DNA of 62,301 nucleotides from positions 1-62,301 of the forward strand of contig NZ_PVMZ01000042.1 of assembly GCF_003001815.1 (NCBI RefSeq), read 5' to 3'. The translations under genes were made by a program, and so were the position numbers. Shown here piece by piece: positions 56,646 through 62,301 of this stretch. The notes under the pieces are model-generated. The model did no database searches. It saw only the letters and a list, made by a program, of their open reading frames with translations, and was not told the origin of the DNA. Numbering within the stretch: position 1 is the first letter of the stretch; each line of letters starts with the position of its first letter. The stretch comes from Actinoplanes italicus. Its GTDB lineage: Bacteria > Actinomycetota > Actinomycetes > Mycobacteriales > Micromonosporaceae.

Positions 56646-57449
56646 ATGTATGGGGAGGATGTGATGGCGGGCGACTGGCGCCGCCGTAAGGTGATTCCGG
56701 AGGTGGAGGCCGAACCGGATCTGGTCGTCGAGGACGCCGATTCCGGCTTCTGCGGGGCGGTCGTGGGGTTCGGGCTCGGTGCCGTGGTGCTCGAGGACCG
56801 TTTCGGCAAGCGCCGTAACTTCCCGCTCACGCCGGCCGCGTTCCTGCTCGACGGCGAGACGGTCACGCTGGTCAGACCCGCTCCACGGCAGCAGCCGCGG
56901 CAGCGCCGGGTCACCGCGTCCGGGTCGATCGCCGTCGACGGTGTGAAGGCTCAGGTCGCCAAGGCCAGCCGGATCTGGGTCGAGGGCATCCACGACGCGG
57001 CGCTGGTCGAACGGATCTGGGGCGACGACCTGCGTATCGAGGGCATCGTCGTGGAACCCCTCGACGGCATCGACGACCTGCGCGGCGCAGTGGCGGGGTT
57101 CCGGCCGAGCGGCAGTCGCCGGCTCGGCGTTCTGGTGGACCACCTGGTCCCGGGGTCCAAGGAGAGCCGGATCGTCGCCGCGGTGACCGACCCGAACGTG
57201 CTGATCACCGGTCATCCCTACGTGGACGTCTGGCAGGCCGTCAAACCCGAACGGGTGGGGCTGCGCGCCTGGCCGGTCATCCCGCCCGGACGGCCCTGGA
57301 AGGAGGGCGTCTGCGAGGCGGTCGGCGTCCGTGAGCCCGTCGACATGTGGCGGCGCATCCTGGCCTCGGTCAGCTCCTACAAGGACGTGGAGACCCCGCT
57401 CATCAACTCCATGGAACGTCTGATCGACTTCGTCACCGTCACCGGCTGA
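56646..57449 (+). CDS. DUF3097 protein
   Basis: A 267-residue DUF3097 protein. ATG 56646 is chosen because homologues begin with a YGxDVxAG phrase (MYGEDVMAGDWRRRK here); ATG 56664 with GGAGG just upstream is the alternative. IWVEGIHDAALVERIWGDDL resembles a Toprim-like core, and VLVDHLVPGSKESRI and VLITGHPYVDVWQAVKP continue it. Role unknown; conserved in Actinobacteria. It converges on the MocR gene with 11 bases of overlap. Confidence 0.85.
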   Translation: MYGEDVMAGDWRRRKVIPEVEAEPDLVVEDADSGFCGAVVGFGLGAVVLEDRFGKRRNFPLTPAAFLLDGETVTLVRPAPRQQPRQRRVTASGSIAVDGVKAQVAKASRIWVEGIHDAALVERIWGDDLRIEGIVVEPLDGIDDLRGAVAGFRPSGSRRLGVLVDHLVPGSKESRIVAAVTDPNVLITGHPYVDVWQAVKPERVGLRAWPVIPPGRPWKEGVCEAVGVREPVDMWRRILASVSSYKDVETPLINSMERLIDFVTVTG

Positions 57450-58848
57450 GAGCGCGGCCGATGCGGGTGGCGGCCTCGGTGAGGCGATCCGGCGGGTGCG
57501 CGGCGTAGCCGATCACCAGGCCCGGCGGTCCGGTGCGGCGGCGATGCCACGACAACGGCTGCACCAGTACGCCCGCTGCGGCCACCCGCTCGGCGAGGGC
57601 CACGTCGTCGGCCGCGCCGGGCAGCAGTACCAGCACATGCAGGCCGGCCGCGACGCCGGCGACGCGGGCCTCCGGCAGATGCGTGCGCAATCCGGCGAGC
57701 AGTGCGTCCCGGCGGGACCTCTGGCGGGTACGGACGGCGCGCAGATGCCGGTCGTGGTCACCGGAGGACAGCAGCTGCGCCAGCACCAGCTGCGGCAGGG
57801 CCGGATTGCCCAGGTCGGTCGCGTGCTTGGCGGCGAGCAGCTCGGCCTGAAGACCGCGCGGCGCGATCAGCCAGCCGGTTCGCATCGCCGGGGCCAGCGA
57901 CTTGGAGACGCTGCCGAGATAGGCGACGCGGTCCGGCGCCGAGCCCTGCAGCGCGGCGACCGGCGCGCGGTCGTACCGGTGCTCGGCGTCGTAGTCGTCC
58001 TCGATGACCAGGCCGGTCCACACCAGCAGTTCCCGGCGGCGCTCCGGCGACAGCACCACCCCGGTCGGGAACTGGTGTGCCGGGGTGAGCACGGCCGCGT
58101 CCACTCCGGCCGCGGCCAGCTCGCCGACGCGCATCCCTTGCTCGTCGACCGGCACCGGGACCTGCCGTACGCCCCAGAAAGCCAGCTGGTCCATGGCGCC
58201 CCGCGATCCCGGGTCCTCCACCGCGACGGCGTCCGTGCCACGGCTGCGCAACACCTGCGCGAGCAGGGCGAGCCCTTGCGCGACGCCCGCGGTGACCACG
58301 ACGTCGTCCGCTTCACACCGCACTCCCCGGGTACGGGCCAGCCAGTCCACCAGGGCGGCGCGCAACCGTGGTGCCCCGCCCGGGTCGCCGTACCGCAGAT
58401 CGGCCCCGGTGACGCGGTCCAGCACGGCCCGCTCAGCCCGCAGCCACGCCGCCCGGGGGAAGGCCGACAGGTCCGGGATGCCCGGTGACAGGTCGATGTC
58501 GATGTCGTCCGGTGTGGAGATCGGCAGCCGCAGCTCGTCCAGGGTCCGCCGCCGGTCCCCGGCCGGCCGGGCGGCCCGTTCCACCCCGCGCCCGGTGACG
58601 ACCGTGCCGGAACCTGTCCGCGCCTCTGCGAGTCCCTCGTCGACCAGCCGCTGGTAGGCCTGCACCACCACGCCCCGGGAGACGCCGAGCTCACCGGCGA
58701 GCAGCCGGGTGGCGGGCAGCCGGGACCCGGGGGCCAGCCGACCGGCCGCGACCGCCGATCGCAGTCCCTCGGTCAGCCAGGAGGTCAGTCCCCTGGCCTT
58801 CGCCGGAGCGTCCTCGGCGCGCAGCTGCAGAAAGTCCGATCCGGAAAT
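57439..58848 (-). CDS. MocR/GabR-type regulator, non-standard start
   Basis: About 469 residues: a GntR-type winged helix (SWLTEGLRSAVAAGRLAPGS, then LPATRLLAGELGVSRGVVVQ) fused to an aminotransferase-I-like domain with ADVVVTAGVAQ-type, VEDPGSRGAM and the PLP-lysine region LGSVSKSLAPAMRTGW. No ATG, GTG or TTG lies upstream of the winged helix in this frame; the best start is ATT at 58848, four bases after AGGAGG. The GTG at 58671 would delete the DNA-binding domain. It should use PLP as co-effector to control itself and the divergent EamA gene. Confidence 0.8.
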   Translation of the reverse strand: MSGSDFLQLRAEDAPAKARGLTSWLTEGLRSAVAAGRLAPGSRLPATRLLAGELGVSRGVVVQAYQRLVDEGLAEARTGSGTVVTGRGVERAARPAGDRRRTLDELRLPISTPDDIDIDLSPGIPDLSAFPRAAWLRAERAVLDRVTGADLRYGDPGGAPRLRAALVDWLARTRGVRCEADDVVVTAGVAQGLALLAQVLRSRGTDAVAVEDPGSRGAMDQLAFWGVRQVPVPVDEQGMRVGELAAAGVDAAVLTPAHQFPTGVVLSPERRRELLVWTGLVIEDDYDAEHRYDRAPVAALQGSAPDRVAYLGSVSKSLAPAMRTGWLIAPRGLQAELLAAKHATDLGNPALPQLVLAQLLSSGDHDRHLRAVRTRQRSRRDALLAGLRTHLPEARVAGVAAGLHVLVLLPGAADDVALAERVAAAGVLVQPLSWHRRRTGPPGLVIGYAAHPPDRLTEAATRIGRALSR

Positions 58849-58891
58849 TGGTCCTCCTGATAGGCGCTGGATTGGTCCTCGAACCGGACCA
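58847..58891. promoter_or_regulatory. probable MocR operator
   Basis: The 10-base direct repeat ATTGGTCCTC occurs at 58847-58856 and 58871-58880, and an inverted GGACC follows at 58886-58890. Direct plus inverted half-sites are typical for MocR regulators. The first copy covers the putative start of the regulator gene, which suggests autoregulation. Confidence 0.6.
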
Positions 58892-58913
58892 TACTCTGTT
58901 CGAGCATCAGGTC

Positions 58914-59864
58914 ATGAAAGCTCTCCCCGCCTTGGCCGGCGCGCTCGGCATGGCGTTCGTCGGCGGCAGCGTCGCCGTCTCCGGACACCTCGCCGACGCC
59001 CCGATGCTCACCGTCCAGGCCCTTCGCTACGCCGCCGCCTGCCTGCTGCTGCTCGCCTGGGCCCGCTGGTCCTCCTCGCCGGTCCACCGGCCACGTGGCG
59101 GGGAGTGGCTGTGGCTGCTCGGGGTCACCGTCACCGGCCTGCTGATCTTCAACATCGCGCTCGTCCAGGGTTCCCGGCACGCTGAACCCGCGGTCATCGG
59201 CGTGGCCGTGGCCTGCGTGCCGATCGTCCTGGCCGCTGCCGGACCACTCCTGGAGGGCCGCCGCCCGGCCGCCCGGATCATCGCCGCCGCGATGGTGGTC
59301 ACCGTCGGCGCGATGCTGGTGCAGGGCCTCGGCCGCACCGACGGGACAGGCCTGTTCTGGGCAGCCGTCACGTTCGGCTGCGAGGCGGCGTTCACCCTGC
59401 TCGCCGTGCCGGTGCTCGGCCGTCACCGTCCGCTCGGCGTGTCCGTGCACGCCACCTGGATGGGCGCCGTGATCTTCGCGGTCGCGGGCCTCACGAGGGA
59501 GGGCCCGGCCGCGGTCACCGAGCTGCGCGCCGACGACCTGCTGGCCGGCGTGTACCTGGCCGTCCTGGTCACCGCGGTCGCGTTCCTGCTCTGGTACACC
59601 TGCGTGGCGCGGCTCGGCGCCGGCCCGGCCGGTCTGCTGGCCGGCGTCACCCCGATCGCGGCCGCGGTCACCGGGGTGGCCCTCGGCGGCCCCATTCCGG
59701 CCCCGCTCGTCTGGCTCGGCACCGCCACGGTCGCCGCGGGCCTGGCCCTGGGCCTCTCCGCGCGAACCTCGGCTCCCTCCACCCCCACGGTCACCGGCGG
59801 TGCGCCGCCCGGACACGGGTACGGCTCGCGGGCTTGGGCCGCTGCAGCCCGCGAGGCGCGCTGA
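58914..59864 (+). CDS. EamA-family (DMT) transporter
   Basis: A 316-residue drug/metabolite transporter with about ten membrane helices and the two EamA repeats; IGVAVACVPIVLAAAGPLLE and AVTGVALGGPIPAPLVWLGT are typical stretches. ATG 58914 starts the first helix; a longer frame from 58848 would add residues overlapping the operator. Divergent pairing with MocR suggests export of a metabolite sensed by the regulator, perhaps an amino acid or vitamin B6 compound. Confidence 0.88.
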   Translation: MKALPALAGALGMAFVGGSVAVSGHLADAPMLTVQALRYAAACLLLLAWARWSSSPVHRPRGGEWLWLLGVTVTGLLIFNIALVQGSRHAEPAVIGVAVACVPIVLAAAGPLLEGRRPAARIIAAAMVVTVGAMLVQGLGRTDGTGLFWAAVTFGCEAAFTLLAVPVLGRHRPLGVSVHATWMGAVIFAVAGLTREGPAAVTELRADDLLAGVYLAVLVTAVAFLLWYTCVARLGAGPAGLLAGVTPIAAAVTGVALGGPIPAPLVWLGTATVAAGLALGLSARTSAPSTPTVTGGAPPGHGYGSRAWAAAAREAR

Positions 59865-59957
59865 TGGGCGGGAGTGGCGTCGGGCGTCGCGGAAGCGGAG
59901 CTTGAGGACGTGGTCGTTGCGGTCGGGGTAGGCGTAGCCGTACGACAAAGGGATTTC

Positions 59958-61262
59958 TCAGGCCAGATGCCAGGGGTCGCGGCTGAAGAGCGAGGTGGCG
60001 ATGTCCAGGCGTCCCGGTGTGCCCTCGGGAGTGCGCAGGATGCGCAGGACCTCACCCTCGTCGTTGCCGGAGAGGCCGCGCCAGCGGTCCGGGGCCTCCC
60101 GTGCGAAGCGCGTCGAGTGACGCGGGCCGGTCATCAGGAGCATGTCGCCGTCCGCGGTGATCGAGTACTCGCGGCCCATCCACCACCAGCGGCCGCAGAT
60201 CTCGGCGGCCTCACCCCGCGGCTGTGCGGGCGGGCGCCAGGCCGGGACCGGAACCGGCTCGCTGTCCAGGGCCGCGGTCAGCGCACCCAGGCTGACCTCC
60301 TGGATCCCGGCGCCGTCGACGTGGTAGGCGTTGGCGAAGACGACGACGCCGAGGCGGCTGCGGCGGTGCACGGCCAGGTGCGACACGTAACCGGGCATGG
60401 AGCCGCCGTGCCCGGCGTAGACGCGCTCGCCGACGCGGAACAGCTGGGGGCCGAGGCCGTGTCCGGCGGTCCAGGACTCGAGGTCGCCGATGACGACCGG
60501 CGCGCACATCTCGTCGACGGTCTCGCGGGCCAGTACGGCGGGCGCCGGATCGGCCAGGAAGCCCGCCCATTTCGCCATGTCGGTGACGGTGGACCAGAGC
60601 TGACCGGCCGGGGCCATCGCGCCGGTGTCGGGGCGCGGCTCCTCGTGCAGGCTGCCGTCGAGAGCATGGACCACATGACCGCGGGCGTACGGCTCCACCG
60701 GGTGGTAGGTGGTGCGTTTCATGCCGAGCGGGTCGAGGACACGCTTGCCGACGAGCTCACCCCACGGTGTGCCGGTGACCCGTTCGAGTACCGCGCCGAG
60801 CAGGCCGTAGGCCAGATTGGAGTAGCGGAAACGGCGGTACGGGGCGCCCGCCAGCTTCTCGTACGTCAGCTCGGCCAGCAGCGCGTCCACGTCGCCGCCG
60901 GGGTGGCGTTCCCACCACGGGCCGTCGGGTTCGCGCTGCAGCCCGGAGACGTGCCCGAGCAGCTGGCGCAGGGTGATCCCGCCGATCGGGGTGCCCGGCA
61001 GATGCCGGTAGAGCAGGTCGTCGAGGGCGAAGAAACCCTCGTCACGCAGCTGCATCACCAGCGTCGCGGTAATCGTCTTGGTGATCGAGCCGAGCCGGTA
61101 CTGGGTCTTCGGGTCCGGCCGGGGCTGCTCGCCTGCTCCCGCGAAGTGCAGGACCGCACGGTCGCGGACGATGGCCAGGGCGAGCGACGGCACCCGGCCG
61201 GCTGACTGTGCCCGGGCGGCGATGTCATCGATCCGGCGGCAGGTCTCCGGAAGCAGCGACAC
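59958..61262 (-). CDS. serine beta-lactamase-fold hydrolase
   Basis: A 434-residue class C beta-lactamase/EstB-type protein. Ser59-Ile-Thr-Lys62 (GSITKT) is the SxxK motif, Tyr147-Ser-Asn149 the YxN motif, and GHGGSMPG supplies the HxG element. No signal peptide is evident, so it may be a cytoplasmic esterase or peptidase rather than a resistance enzyme. The C-terminal ~90 residues form an extra beta domain (RWWWMGREYSITADGDMLL). Confidence 0.85.
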   Translation of the reverse strand: MSLLPETCRRIDDIAARAQSAGRVPSLALAIVRDRAVLHFAGAGEQPRPDPKTQYRLGSITKTITATLVMQLRDEGFFALDDLLYRHLPGTPIGGITLRQLLGHVSGLQREPDGPWWERHPGGDVDALLAELTYEKLAGAPYRRFRYSNLAYGLLGAVLERVTGTPWGELVGKRVLDPLGMKRTTYHPVEPYARGHVVHALDGSLHEEPRPDTGAMAPAGQLWSTVTDMAKWAGFLADPAPAVLARETVDEMCAPVVIGDLESWTAGHGLGPQLFRVGERVYAGHGGSMPGYVSHLAVHRRSRLGVVVFANAYHVDGAGIQEVSLGALTAALDSEPVPVPAWRPPAQPRGEAAEICGRWWWMGREYSITADGDMLLMTGPRHSTRFAREAPDRWRGLSGNDEGEVLRILRTPEGTPGRLDIATSLFSRDPWHLA

Positions 61263-61354
61263 GGTGGGATCCTCTCCTAGGGACTGATGGGTCTAACTGT
61301 TCCAACCGTGTTCGGCTACTCCCTCAGCGTGCTCGGGCGTGCCACGATCGAGGG

Positions 61355-61804
61355 GTGGAAGCCGTTCTCTGGGTGGTCCTCGCCGTAGTCCTAGCCATCG
61401 CCGAAGCCTTCACCGCGACGATCCTGGTCGTGTTCTTCGCCGCGGGAGCCCTGGCCGCGGCCGGTGCCGCGGCGCTCGGTGCCGACCTGCTGGTCCAGGT
61501 CATCGTGTTCGCGATCGTGTCCGGGGTCTCGGTGGCGGCGCTGCGTCCGGTGATCCTCCGGCACGCCCGCCCGGCCCTCGAGACCGGGGAACGGCCCTTC
61601 GGCATCGAGGCGATCGAGGGCTCGCGCGGCACGGTGATCGACGAGGTGACCGGTGATCGCGGCATGGTCAAGATCGACGGGGAGCTGTGGCAGGCCCGCT
61701 CGGTCGACGACAGGGAGACCTTCGCGCCGGGGGAGCGTGTCCGGGTCGTCCGGCTGCGCGGCGCGACACTGATGGTGTGGCACGACGACCTGCCCAACGT
61801 CTAG
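61355..61804 (+). CDS. NfeD-like membrane protein
   Basis: A 149-residue NfeD1b-type protein from GTG 61355 behind GAGG. Three to four N-terminal membrane segments (about residues 4-75) are followed by the NfeD OB-fold (GSRGTVIDEVTGDRGMVKID, then GERVRVVRLRGATLMV). These partner with SPFH proteins of the next gene in membrane microdomains, as in Rv1487-Rv1488. Confidence 0.88.
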   Translation: MEAVLWVVLAVVLAIAEAFTATILVVFFAAGALAAAGAAALGADLLVQVIVFAIVSGVSVAALRPVILRHARPALETGERPFGIEAIEGSRGTVIDEVTGDRGMVKIDGELWQARSVDDRETFAPGERVRVVRLRGATLMVWHDDLPNV

Positions 61805-61813
61805 GGAGACGTC

Positions 61814-62301
61814 ATGGAAGCGATAGTGGCAGTCCTCGGTATAGCGATCGTTCTCTTCGCGGTGATCACGCTCGCCAAGTCGGTGCGGATCGTTCCGCAA
61901 CAGCGGATGGACGTCGTCGAACGTCTCGGCAAGTACAAGCGGACCCTGTCACCAGGGCTCAACCTGCTGGTGCCGTTCATCGACGCCGTCCGGACCAAGG
62001 TCGACATGCGGGAGCAGGTGGTCTCGTTCCCGCCGCAGCCGGTGATCACATCGGACAACCTGGTCGTCTCGATCGACACGGTGCTCTACTTCAAGGTCGT
62101 CGACCCGGTGCGGGCGACGTACGAGATCTCGAACTTCCTGCAGGCGATCGAGCAGCTCACCGTCACCACGCTGCGCAACGTGATCGGTTCGCTCGACCTG
62201 GAACGTGCCCTGACCAGCCGCGAGGAGATCAACAAGCACCTCTCCAGCGTGCTCGACGAGACCACCGGCCGGTGGGGCATCAAGGTCACCCGGGTCGAGA
62301 T
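61814..62301 (+). CDS. SPFH/stomatin-like protein (cut by window end)
   Basis: The first 162 residues of a band 7/SPFH protein, open to the end of the window. ATG 61814 follows GGGAG. One N-terminal membrane helix (IVAVLGIAIVLFAVITLA) precedes the SPFH domain: VPQQRMDVVERLGKYKRTLS, LNLLVPFIDAVRTKVDMREQ and LRNVIGSLDLERALTSREEI are diagnostic. It forms a two-gene unit with nfeD. Confidence 0.92.
   Translation, partial: MEAIVAVLGIAIVLFAVITLAKSVRIVPQQRMDVVERLGKYKRTLSPGLNLLVPFIDAVRTKVDMREQVVSFPPQPVITSDNLVVSIDTVLYFKVVDPVRATYEISNFLQAIEQLTVTTLRNVIGSLDLERALTSREEINKHLSSVLDETTGRWGIKVTRVE

Noticed and set aside
58671..58671. GTG 58671 as start of the MocR regulator
   Set aside because: It would remove the whole winged helix, whose codons continue in frame upstream to 58848.
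58785..59948. 387-residue minus-strand frame starting MSYGYAYPDRNDHVLKLRFR
   Set aside because: The first ~30 residues look protein-like and might be a remnant, but most of the frame is the antisense of the EamA gene and has no domain, so it is not annotated.

Overview
The window is high-GC actinobacterial chromosome carrying a complete-looking siphovirus prophage of about 44 kb. The flanks point to Micromonosporaceae (Actinoplanes-like): frequent GTG starts, DUF3097, a DUF58/MoxR/VWA cluster, and the order moxR - DUF58 - VWA - fabG - inhA/fabI - hemH, with nfeD and an SPFH gene further on. The same order is known from the Mycobacterium tuberculosis Rv1479-Rv1488 region. Taxonomy is inferred from gene content only.

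Left host flank (1-7300): a thioesterase, two coupled bacterial-PH membrane proteins, a small zinc-finger-like protein, the moxR-DUF58-VWA operon, a 28-residue membrane peptide and a hairpin-rich gap. Right host flank (51402-62301): fabG and fabI (FAS-II reductases), a coproporphyrin ferrochelatase, a HAD-IIA phosphatase, two NUDIX hydrolases, a conserved actinobacterial protein, DUF3097, a MocR regulator divergent from an EamA exporter, a serine beta-lactamase-fold hydrolase, and an nfeD/SPFH pair cut by the window end.

Prophage (at least 7320-51401). It sits between the VWA gene and fabG. The tyrosine integrase is at the left end on the + strand; the divergent HTH switch is at the right end; almost everything between is on the minus strand. 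Reading the phage in its transcription direction (right to left): HTH switch (51401-50755); about 30 tightly overlapping early genes (50559-35779) that include an exonuclease, a probable annealing protein, a RuvC-like resolvase, an ArsR-type regulator, an orphan methyltransferase-like protein and a replication initiator with iterons and a DnaA box inside its own coding sequence; HNH, TerS, TerL, portal, MuF-like protein, scaffold, capsid, connectors; an inserted appendage module with a repeat protein and a beta-helix protein; tail genes with a canonical -1 frameshift (G/GT), tape measure and minor tail proteins; endolysin and small membrane (holin-type) proteins; then an accessory zone with a DUF2829/Tad2-like anti-Thoeris protein, a membrane-anchored protein, an XRE-DUF397 operon, a small HTH protein (excisionase candidate), a resolvase-like domain protein and the integrase.

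The phage encodes no recognisable helicase, primase or polymerase, so it should recruit the host replisome. Lysogeny control probably rests on two small HTH proteins whose facing promoters look leaderless. Attachment sites could not be resolved by eye. No tRNA, rRNA, CRISPR array or insertion sequence was seen.
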